A DNA stretch of 5,991 bases from Ruminococcus flavefaciens (GTDB taxonomy: Bacteria > Bacillota > Clostridia > Oscillospirales > Ruminococcaceae), in assembly GCA_002350065.1 (NCBI GenBank), contig DEDQ01000019.1, positions 6,024 to 12,014 of the forward strand, in the 5' to 3' direction. The notes under the pieces are model-generated. The model searched no databases, was not told the DNA's origin, and was given only the letters and a program-made list of their open reading frames with translations. This document shows positions 1-5,991 of this stretch, piece after piece (the first letter of the stretch is position 1; every line of letters begins with the position of its first letter). A program made the position numbers and the translations under genes.

Positions 1-788
1 ACGGTGATATTGCCGTCACCGCCGCAGAGCTCAACTGTATCGCGGTATATCTCGCGGAGCTCGTCGAGGATATGCTTAACGTTCTCGTCGGGGATAAGCT
101 CCTCTGCCTTCTCGAATACCTCCTCGCCGCCGAAGAGCGCGGGAAGCTTCTTCAATGCCGCGGTTACGGGGTTATTGCCGAATGTATCGAGCATATCATT
201 GAGCGCAGGGAAGTTCTTGTTCTCAATGAGCTTGCGGATACGCTCCTTTTCCTTGTCGGTAGCTTCAAGGCGTCCTACGAGCTCCTTGAATACGCCGATA
301 TGTCCTATCTCGAGCGAGAACTCCATGCCGAATGCCTTGAGGGAATCAACGGCTGTGGAGATAACTTCGAGGTCAGCCATTTTGAGCTGAGAGCCGATAA
401 GCTCGATGCCTGCCTGTACTATCTCGTCACTTCTGCCCTTGAGAGCGGGCTCGGTGCGGTAAACTGTCTGATTATAGCAAAGCTTCAGCGGGAGCACGGC
501 GTCGCGGAGACGTGTTGCGACAACTCTTGCGATAGGCATTGTCGAATCCGGACGCATTACGAGCAGTCTGCCCTTGCTGTCGGTGAGCTTGTAGAGGTTC
601 TCCTGCGGGAAATAGCGGGAATTGAGGTTGAACACGTCAAAGAATTCAAGTCCGGGAGTTATCATCTCGCTGTATCCCCTGCTCTTGAATATCTTGAAAA
701 GTGTTTTCTCGATGTTTCTTCTTACGATACACTCGCCGAAGAGCAGGTCTTTCGTGCCCTCGGGGGTAATAAGATCATAATATTTCAT
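1..788 (-). CDS. hisZ: ATP phosphoribosyltransferase regulatory subunit HisZ, N-terminal 262 residues, 3' end outside window
   Basis: HisZ is a catalytically inactive paralogue of the histidyl-tRNA synthetase core. It pairs with short-form HisG to make the enzyme for the first step of histidine biosynthesis and mediates histidine feedback. The protein starts MKYYDLITPEGTKDLL, with the N-terminal strand and motif 1 region (about 24-50). MRPDSTMPIARVVATR (78-93) is the HisZ form of the segment that reads RPEGT in true synthetases. The motif 2 region follows, with VYRTEP (109-114; R111, E113), GR (118-119) and QAGIELIG (125-132); QAGVELIG-type sequence is typical of HisZ. Residues about 160-262 cover the helical insertion region. 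Motif 3 and the C-terminus fall outside, so absence of the tRNA anticodon-binding domain cannot be checked. The start has a strong GGAGG site and its own promoter, so hisZ probably opens a histidine operon, with hisG the expected next gene (not visible). HisS is the alternative call but fits less well. Confidence 0.9.
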   Translation of the reverse strand, partial: MKYYDLITPEGTKDLLFGECIVRRNIEKTLFKIFKSRGYSEMITPGLEFFDVFNLNSRYFPQENLYKLTDSKGRLLVMRPDSTMPIARVVATRLRDAVLPLKLCYNQTVYRTEPALKGRSDEIVQAGIELIGSQLKMADLEVISTAVDSLKAFGMEFSLEIGHIGVFKELVGRLEATDKEKERIRKLIENKNFPALNDMLDTFGNNPVTAALKKLPALFGGEEVFEKAEELIPDENVKHILDELREIYRDTVELCGGDGNIT

Positions 789-798
789 AATGTCCTCC
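789..798 (-). promoter_or_regulatory. Strong ribosome binding site of hisZ
   Basis: GGAGGA lies at 798-793 on the minus strand. The GGAGG core is five bases before the ATG at 788. This decides the start: an in-frame ATG at 800-798 would add four residues, but it overlaps this site and has no good site of its own upstream. Confidence 0.85.
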
Positions 799-833
799 AT
801 GAATGTTTATTCACTTTAGTCTGCTAACATGAT

Positions 834-865
834 AATATAGTAACACATTACTATTAAGAAGTCAA
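834..865 (-). promoter_or_regulatory. Extended -10 sigma-A-type promoter driving hisZ
   Basis: On the minus strand a -35 box TTGACT (865-860; consensus TTGACA) is followed by an exact 17-base spacer and a -10 box TACTAT (842-837; consensus TATAAT). A TG at 845-844 is placed as an extended -10 (TGTTACTAT). A second TTGACT at 870-865 overlaps the polC stop, but its 22-base spacing makes it unlikely. The predicted start is near 830, giving a leader of about 42 bases before the hisZ ATG. The -35 begins two bases after the polC TGA, so the promoter fills the start of the gene gap. The leader is too short for a T-box or other large riboswitch. Confidence 0.85.
837..854 (-). repeat. Perfect 7-bp inverted repeat over the hisZ -10 box, candidate operator
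   Basis: The minus strand reads ATAGTAATGTGTTACTAT. The arms ATAGTAA (854-848) and TTACTAT (843-837) are exact reverse complements around a four-base centre TGTG. The right arm contains the whole -10 box and the left arm lies in the promoter spacer, so a dimeric protein bound here should block RNA polymerase. Only one G-C pair per arm and no following T run make it a poor transcription terminator. A TrpR-family repressor (HisR/YerC) is known to control histidine genes in some Gram-positives. I cannot confirm that this site fits its consensus, so the binding protein is unknown. Confidence 0.55.
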
Positions 866-866
866 G

Positions 867-3800
867 TCAAAAGAAGCTCATCTGCGAAGATTCTGGCAGT
901 TCGCCGAAAGCTCCTACTGTTTTCAACATATCTATTGTTGTTTTTGACGCACCGCTCTGCTCCTGAAATTCCTCTATTGAGATGAATCCGCCCTTCTGTG
1001 CGGCTTCGTAGAGTCCCTTTGCGGCGTTTTCGCCGACTCCTGACATAGCCGAGAATGGTATGCGGAGCTTTCCGTCCTCCGGCAGGAAATCGGTCGCGTG
1101 AGACTTGAAGAGGTCTATCGGCAGGAATTCATACCCGCGAGAGAGCATCTCGTTCGTGATGAGCAGGATATCGTAGAGGTCGTTCTCCTTCTTCGAGCGG
1201 TCGTTTCCGAGCTCGCGGAGCTCGTTTATCCTCGCGCGGACTGCGTCCTTGCCCTTTACAGCAAGCTCGGCGTCGAAGTCTTCACCGCGGACCGAGAAAT
1301 AGGTCGAGTAATACTCCAGCGGCATATGCAGCTTGAACCAGCCCAGCTTAATCGCTGCGATAACGTATGCGGCGGCGTGAGCCTTCGGGAACATATACTT
1401 TATCTTCAGACAGCTCTCGATGTACCACTCCGGCACGTCATGAGCGCGGAGCATCTCGATTATCTCCGGCGTGAACTGTTTCGGAGCCTTTCCCTTACGG
1501 GTCCACTCCATTATCTGGAACGCCATTTTCGGCTCTACATTCTTATAAAGCAGATAGGTCATGATACTGTCACGGGTACCGATAACCTCGGAAATCGTGC
1601 ATATATCGTTGTCGATGAGGTCCTTTGCATTGCCGAGCCAAACGTCGGTACCGTGGGAAAGTCCTGATATCTGCAAAAAGTCGCTGAACTTGGTCGGTTT
1701 CGCGTCAAGGAGCATCTGTATCGTGAAGCCCGTACCCATTTCGGGGATACCGAGACTTCCGGTCTTACAGTATATCTCCTCCGGCGTAACTCCCAGAACA
1801 TCGCAGTTCGTACACATACGTATAACGTCCGGGTCGGAGGTGGGAACGTCCTTTATCTTGATGCCGGTGAGGTCTTCGAGGTGCTTGTAGAGCGTAGGAA
1901 CAACGTGTCCGAGCTCGTCAAGCTTCAATATGGTATCGTGGAGCGAGTTGAAGTCGAAGTGGGTGGTGATAACGGCTGAATCCGGCGAATCCGCGGGGTG
2001 CTGGACAGGAGTGAAGTCCTCAACTTCGTAGTCTGACGGAACAACTACCATGCCGCCGGGGTGCTGACCTGTAGTACGCTTTATGCCGGTACAGCCAGCC
2101 GCAAGGCGCGTCAGCTCGGAGTTGTTGAGGGTAATGCCGTTCTCCTCGCAGTATTTCTTGACGTAGCCGAAAGCTGTCTTTTCGGCGACAGCGGAGATAG
2201 TTCCCGCCTTGAAAACGTTCGATTTGCCGAAGAGCTCCTCCGTGTAGCGGTGAGCCCAGAACTGGTACTCGCCGGAGAAGTTGAGGTCGATATCAGGAGC
2301 TTTGTCGCCGTCGAAGCCGAGGAAGGTCTCGAACGGGATATCGTGTCCCTCGCGGTGCATATCCGTTCCGCACTTGGGACAGTTTTTCTGCGGCAGGTCG
2401 AAGCCTGAACCGTATTTACCGTCGAGCAGGAACTCGCTGTACTTGCACTCCGGATTCGGGCAGATGTAATGCGGCGGCAGAGGATTTACCTCCGATATTC
2501 CCGCCATAGAAGCCACGAATGACGAGCCGACTGAACCTCGTGAACCAACGAGATAGCCATGGTCGACTGAGTTCCATACAAGCTTCTGAGCGATGATATA
2601 AAGCACTGAGAAGCCGTGCTTGATGATAGACGACAGCTCACGGTCGAGGCGCTTTTCTACGAGCTCTGGGAGCGGGTCGCCGTATATCTCATGAGCCTTG
2701 TCGTGTGTGATACGGACGAGCTCCTCCTCAGCTCCCTCGATAGTGGGAGTAAAGGTGCCCTTGGGTATCGGGCGGACGACTTCTATCATGTCCGCAATGG
2801 CGTTAGTGTTGGTGATAACTACCTCCTTAGCCTTGTCCTCGCCGAGATATGCAAACTCCTTCATCATCTCGTCGGTAGTGCGGAGGTAGAGTGCCGCCTG
2901 ATTCTCGGCGTCCTTGAAGCCCATGCTTGTGAGGATTATCTTGCGGTATATGGCGTCCTTGGGGTCGATGAAGTGGACGTCGCAGGTCGCGCAGACCGGT
3001 ATGCCGAGCTTGTCTCCGAGAGCGATTATGCGGCGGTTGTAGTCTCTGAGCTCCTCGTCATTTTCGGCAGTTCCCTCGCGTACCATGAACTCATTGTTGC
3101 ATATTGGCTGTATCTCGAGGTAGTCGTAGAACTTCGCAAGCTTTTCGATAGTCTCCTCGGGCTTGAAATTGAGCATAGCCTGAAAGAGCTCGCCTGCCTC
3201 GCAGGCACTTCCGAAGATAAGACCCTCGCGGTATTCCTCGAGCACTGATTTCGGGATAAGCGGCTTCTTATAGAAGTATTCGAGGTTGCTTATCGAAACG
3301 AGCTTGTACAGGTTTTTGAGTCCCGCCTGATTGCGGACGAGGATTATCTGGTGGTACGAGCGGAGCTTCTTTTTATCTATCTCGCCGACCAGCTCATTGA
3401 GGTGGCTGAGATTGTCCCAGCCGCGCTGGGATTTCAGTCTGCCGATGAGCTCTATGTATATCTTCGCGAGCATGAGAGCGTCCTCGTCGGCGCGGTGGTG
3501 CTCGAATGAGCCGAGCTTGAGGTTCTTGGCAACAAGGTTGAGCTTGTGACGTCCCATTTCAGGAAGCATCGCCTGACACATAACAAGCGTGTCGAGCTTG
3601 ACATACGGGAAGTCGATGCCGTTTCTCGCGCATATCTGATTCAGCATCGTGGTATCGAAGTTTGCATTATGCGCCGCGAGAACAGGTCTGTCGCCGCAGA
3701 ATTCCATGAACTTGCGGAGAGCCTCTGCCTCGTCGGGAGCGTCCTTTACCATGTCGTCGGTGATGCCGGTGAGCTCGGTTATATGCTCGGGGATATGCTT

Positions 3801-5201
3801 CTGAGGATTGACGAAGGTCTCGAAGCTGTCAACGTTCTGGAGGTTTCTCACCTTTATCGCGGCAATGCTCGTGAGCCTGTCATTCGCAAAGCTCAGACCC
3901 GTTGTCTCGACATCGAAGATTATGACCTCGTCGTTGAAATTGCGGTCGATGTTCTCGCTGAGTATCTGCTCACGGTCGATGTCATTGACTACGTAAGCCT
4001 CCATGCCGTAAATGACCTTGAAGTTCTTCGGCATATTGTACATACAGTCCGGAAAAGCCTGTACACAGCCGTGGTCGGTTATCGCCATAGCCTGATGTCC
4101 CCACTCGGAGGCGCGGTTTATCAGCGTTACGGGGTCGGTAACGGCGTCCATTGCAGACATATTCGTATGGCAGTGGAGCTCGACACGCTTCTCGGGGTAA
4201 ACATCCATTTTCGGCACGCGCTTGACTTTTATCACCGAGTTCGGCATTATCGAGATATCATGCGCAAACTGGTCATAATCGACCTTTCCGGCAACGAGGA
4301 TTGTCTGTCCCTTTTTGAGACCCGCAAACTTGCCCATTTCCTCCTCATCGGAGGTCTTTGCGAAGAATTTCACCATCAGCGAGCCGCTGTAGTCGGTGAT
4401 ACAGTAGGTTATAACTGTCTTGTCGTTGCGGAGCTCCTTGACCTCGCTTGCGAAGATATCTCCGACAACAACTACCTTTTCACCGAGCTTTCCTACAGCC
4501 TCGCATATAGACTCAGGCTTTTCACGGATAGGTCTGCCCTTGATGAGCTCCGCGGATTCGGGGTCGAATTCCTTGTTCGTGGAGGCTGTATCGACTGCCT
4601 TTGTCGGGATATTAGCCATTGCCTCTTCGCGGGCGAGCTCCTCCTTCGATTTCTCAGGCACGAGCTGAGCGCTGTAATCCGGAAGAGTAGCTTCGACCTC
4701 CTCCTGCATTGCGTCGAATTTCTCAGAGCTTACAGGCTCGCCGCCGAGGAGCTCAACGTTCACCTGAACGCCGAACTGGTTGTATATCATCTGTCGGAAA
4801 GTGGCTGCAAATCGGAATTTTTCGAGTATGTCGCGTCCGCCGTGCATGAGCTCTATCGTAAGCTTTCCGTCGCCGAGTTTTACCTCTGCGCCGTCGAGGA
4901 AGCCGTTCACAACGGAGATGTCCCTTTTCAGGAGCTTTATCAGCTCGCCGTAGCAGTCAAGTCCGAACAGCTTCTCGTCATACCGCGGGAAGAGCCTCAC
5001 GCTCTCGACCTTTATCGCCTCGGCAACCTGCCTCTCGAATGCGAAGATATCGTCCGCAGGAACGACAGCACCAAAATGCGCGAGGAACCTGAAATGCTTC
5101 AGGTCCTCGGTGTAGGTCAGCTTGTATATCTCGCCCGCCCTTACCGTATCCGGCAGCTCGGGGCAGTATTCCTTTAAAAATTCGGAGATAGCTATATTCA
5201 T
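867..5201 (-). CDS. polC: DNA polymerase III alpha subunit, PolC type, with proofreading exonuclease (complete)
   Basis: This is the main replicative DNA polymerase of low-GC Gram-positives, acting at the fork with the beta clamp. From the ATG at 5201 it has 1444 residues, close to the 1437 of B. subtilis PolC. Domains in order: N-terminal domains (about 1-220); OB fold (about 220-327); first PHP part with HCH (H343, H345), ITDHG (374-378) and E401; inserted DEDDh exonuclease (about 423-590) with DVETTG (D430, E432), HNANFD (D516) and H569/D574; second PHP part with CDVHF (740-744); GSRGSVGSS (886-894); zinc ribbon C914, C919, C941, C944; palm with PDIDLNFS (D970, D972) and KLDELG (D1095); CTGIKRTTGQHPGG; helix-hairpin-helix near SGVGENAAKG (about 1387); and a C-terminal clamp-binding peptide QMSFF (1440-1444). 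A TTG at 5225 would add eight residues, but it lacks a ribosome binding site and would overlap ispG. The ATG begins one base after the ispG stop with only a weak GAGAG (5214-5210) upstream, suggesting translational coupling. No catalytic residue is missing. Confidence 0.98.
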   Translation of the reverse strand: MNIAISEFLKEYCPELPDTVRAGEIYKLTYTEDLKHFRFLAHFGAVVPADDIFAFERQVAEAIKVESVRLFPRYDEKLFGLDCYGELIKLLKRDISVVNGFLDGAEVKLGDGKLTIELMHGGRDILEKFRFAATFRQMIYNQFGVQVNVELLGGEPVSSEKFDAMQEEVEATLPDYSAQLVPEKSKEELAREEAMANIPTKAVDTASTNKEFDPESAELIKGRPIREKPESICEAVGKLGEKVVVVGDIFASEVKELRNDKTVITYCITDYSGSLMVKFFAKTSDEEEMGKFAGLKKGQTILVAGKVDYDQFAHDISIMPNSVIKVKRVPKMDVYPEKRVELHCHTNMSAMDAVTDPVTLINRASEWGHQAMAITDHGCVQAFPDCMYNMPKNFKVIYGMEAYVVNDIDREQILSENIDRNFNDEVIIFDVETTGLSFANDRLTSIAAIKVRNLQNVDSFETFVNPQKHIPEHITELTGITDDMVKDAPDEAEALRKFMEFCGDRPVLAAHNANFDTTMLNQICARNGIDFPYVKLDTLVMCQAMLPEMGRHKLNLVAKNLKLGSFEHHRADEDALMLAKIYIELIGRLKSQRGWDNLSHLNELVGEIDKKKLRSYHQIILVRNQAGLKNLYKLVSISNLEYFYKKPLIPKSVLEEYREGLIFGSACEAGELFQAMLNFKPEETIEKLAKFYDYLEIQPICNNEFMVREGTAENDEELRDYNRRIIALGDKLGIPVCATCDVHFIDPKDAIYRKIILTSMGFKDAENQAALYLRTTDEMMKEFAYLGEDKAKEVVITNTNAIADMIEVVRPIPKGTFTPTIEGAEEELVRITHDKAHEIYGDPLPELVEKRLDRELSSIIKHGFSVLYIIAQKLVWNSVDHGYLVGSRGSVGSSFVASMAGISEVNPLPPHYICPNPECKYSEFLLDGKYGSGFDLPQKNCPKCGTDMHREGHDIPFETFLGFDGDKAPDIDLNFSGEYQFWAHRYTEELFGKSNVFKAGTISAVAEKTAFGYVKKYCEENGITLNNSELTRLAAGCTGIKRTTGQHPGGMVVVPSDYEVEDFTPVQHPADSPDSAVITTHFDFNSLHDTILKLDELGHVVPTLYKHLEDLTGIKIKDVPTSDPDVIRMCTNCDVLGVTPEEIYCKTGSLGIPEMGTGFTIQMLLDAKPTKFSDFLQISGLSHGTDVWLGNAKDLIDNDICTISEVIGTRDSIMTYLLYKNVEPKMAFQIMEWTRKGKAPKQFTPEIIEMLRAHDVPEWYIESCLKIKYMFPKAHAAAYVIAAIKLGWFKLHMPLEYYSTYFSVRGEDFDAELAVKGKDAVRARINELRELGNDRSKKENDLYDILLITNEMLSRGYEFLPIDLFKSHATDFLPEDGKLRIPFSAMSGVGENAAKGLYEAAQKGGFISIEEFQEQSGASKTTIDMLKTVGAFGELPESSQMSFF

Positions 5202-5214
5202 ATCAGAGTCTCTC
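5202..5214 (-). promoter_or_regulatory. ispG-polC junction: weak ribosome binding site and stop-start coupling
   Basis: On the minus strand the ispG stop TGA (5205-5203), one base (5202) and the polC ATG (5201-5199) read TGATATG. The only purine-rich stretch at useful distance is GAGAG at 5214-5210, eight bases before the ATG. It is a poor Shine-Dalgarno match. An AGAGG at 5221-5217 is 15 bases away and probably too far. The layout suggests ribosomes ending ispG restart at polC; this is inference from spacing. Confidence 0.6.
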
Positions 5215-5991
5215 GACCTCTGCAAGAAGCTCGGAGACTATTTCCTCCTCTTTTATCTTTCTCTGTGTGCCGTCCTTTCTGAAGATGACCGCACAGCCGT
5301 CGCCGCCCGCGATACCGATATCAGCCTCGCGTGCTTCTCCGGGACCGTTTACGATACAGCCCATGACAGCAACAGTGATGTCCTTGTCCATATCCTTGAG
5401 GGCTTCCTCGACCTTTTTAGCAGTGCCGATGAGGTCGATTCGCGTTCTTCCGCAGGTAGGACATGATACAAGTCTCACGCCTCCGCGCTTGCCGATGCAT
5501 TTGAGGATATCCTTTGCGGCTGCGATTTCCTTTACAGGCTCGTCAGTGAGGGATACACGTATCGTCTCGCCTATACCGTCGCAGAGCAGCGAGCCGATTC
5601 CTACTGCGGACTTGATAAGTCCCATTCGCTCAGTGCCGGCTTCGGTAACTCCGAGGTGGAGCGGATAGCTGCACTTTTCCGCAGCAAGCCTGTATGCGGC
5701 TATCATGCGGTTAACGTCCGAGGACTTGATTGAGATAACGATGTCGTCGAAGTCGAATTTTTCAAGCAGAGCCGCATGACCCATTGCGCTCTCAACGAGA
5801 GCCTCCGGCGTGGGAGAGCCGTACTTGGCGAGTATCTCCTTCTCGAGTGAGCCCGAGTTTACACCGATGCGTATCGGGAGATTCCTTGCGCGGCAGGCGT
5901 CAACGACTGCCTTTACCCTGTCCATGCCGCCGATGTTTCCGGGGTTTATGCGTATCTTGTCAACTCCTGCGGCAGCAGCCTCTATAGCGAG
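5203..5991 (-). CDS. ispG: 4-hydroxy-3-methylbut-2-en-1-yl diphosphate synthase IspG (GcpE), C-terminal 262 residues, 5' end outside window
   Basis: This cytosolic [4Fe-4S] enzyme reductively converts 2-C-methyl-D-erythritol 2,4-cyclodiphosphate to HMBPP, the penultimate step of the MEP isoprenoid pathway, with electrons from ferredoxin or flavodoxin. The frame is open to the window edge, so the ATG at 5925 is internal: the 22 codons before it encode conserved IspG sequence including INPGNIGG (visible residues 15-22). Next come the barrel motifs IRIGVNSGS, HLGVTEAGT (about 112-120) and DGIGETIRVSLT. The C-terminal iron-sulfur domain follows, with cluster ligands C177 and C180 (SCPTCGRTR), C212 and E219 (GCIVNGPGE). 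The seven-residue C-to-E spacing matches E. coli C305/E312. Family members are about 350 residues or more, so roughly 90 N-terminal residues are missing. It ends TGA at 5205-5203, one base before the polC ATG. An ispG-polC pair agrees with the dxr-rseP-ispG-polC order common in Clostridia. Identification is very secure. Confidence 0.97.
   Translation of the reverse strand, partial: LAIEAAAAGVDKIRINPGNIGGMDRVKAVVDACRARNLPIRIGVNSGSLEKEILAKYGSPTPEALVESAMGHAALLEKFDFDDIVISIKSSDVNRMIAAYRLAAEKCSYPLHLGVTEAGTERMGLIKSAVGIGSLLCDGIGETIRVSLTDEPVKEIAAAKDILKCIGKRGGVRLVSCPTCGRTRIDLIGTAKKVEEALKDMDKDITVAVMGCIVNGPGEAREADIGIAGGDGCAVIFRKDGTQRKIKEEEIVSELLAEVERL

Noticed and set aside
72..827. A 251-residue plus-strand reading frame opposite hisZ
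   Set aside because: It is again codon-aligned antisense to a recognisable gene. The minus-strand HisZ reading has a promoter, a ribosome binding site and family motifs.
816..827. A second small inverted repeat TTAG-CAGA-CTAA in the hisZ leader
   Set aside because: The arms are only four bases and do not extend outward, which is expected by chance in AT-rich DNA.
837..854. The inverted repeat read as a rho-independent terminator for polC
   Set aside because: The 7-bp stem has a single G-C pair and is followed by ATATTATC rather than a T run. It fits an operator over a -10 box better.
2370..2462. Altered zinc-ribbon spacing in PolC (C-x4-C in the first pair, from memory C-x2-C in Bacillus)
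   Set aside because: A CPNPEC-type first pair is common in zinc ribbons, and all four cysteines are present, so it is ordinary variation.
3546..5177. A 543-residue plus-strand reading frame opposite the 5' half of polC
   Set aside because: It is codon-aligned with polC, resembles no family I know, and is explained by avoidance of TTA, CTA and TCA codons in the sense gene. polC on the other strand is unmistakable.
5205..5213. Short palindrome AGAG-A-CTCT just before the polC start
   Set aside because: Four-base arms with a one-base centre cannot form a stable hairpin and lie within the ispG coding end.
5202..5225. TTG at 5225 as the polC start, giving 1452 residues
   Set aside because: It would overlap ispG by 23 bases and has no ribosome binding site. 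The ATG at 5201 gives a normal PolC length and stop-start coupling.

Overview
The window reads entirely on the minus strand and looks like ordinary core chromosome of a Gram-positive anaerobe of the class Clostridia. The best guess is a Ruminococcus-like member of the Oscillospirales. This rests on a PolC-type replicative polymerase (a Firmicutes hallmark), an MEP-pathway ispG directly in front of polC, a separate HisZ subunit, moderate GC content and a canonical sigma-A-type promoter. The genus is inferred from the general look of the proteins and was not searched.

Layout in the direction of transcription, from right to left. (1) Positions 5991 to 5203: the C-terminal 262 residues of IspG (GcpE), the iron-sulfur enzyme making HMBPP in the MEP isoprenoid pathway; its 5' end lies outside the window. 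(2) Positions 5201 to 867: a complete polC, 1444 residues from the preferred ATG, which begins one base after the ispG stop and so is probably translationally coupled to it. All expected PolC modules are visible: N-terminal domains, OB fold, PHP domain with an inserted proofreading exonuclease, zinc ribbon, palm with three catalytic aspartates, helix-hairpin-helix and a C-terminal clamp-binding peptide. (3) Positions 866 to 789: a 78-base spacer, the only intergenic DNA. It holds a strong extended -10 promoter whose -35 box starts two bases after the polC stop codon, and a perfect 7-bp inverted repeat lying over the -10 box. (4) Positions 788 to 1: the N-terminal 262 codons of hisZ, encoding the histidyl-tRNA-synthetase-like regulatory subunit of ATP phosphoribosyltransferase; its 3' end lies outside the window.

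IspG and PolC look like one co-transcribed housekeeping unit. hisZ looks like the first gene of a separately controlled histidine-biosynthesis unit that starts where polC ends. I see no terminator between them, so some read-through is possible. I found no tRNA, rRNA, mobile element, CRISPR array, phage gene or novel multi-gene system. The point most worth a second look is the palindrome-covered hisZ promoter. The long reading frames on the plus strand are explained by codon choice in polC and hisZ.
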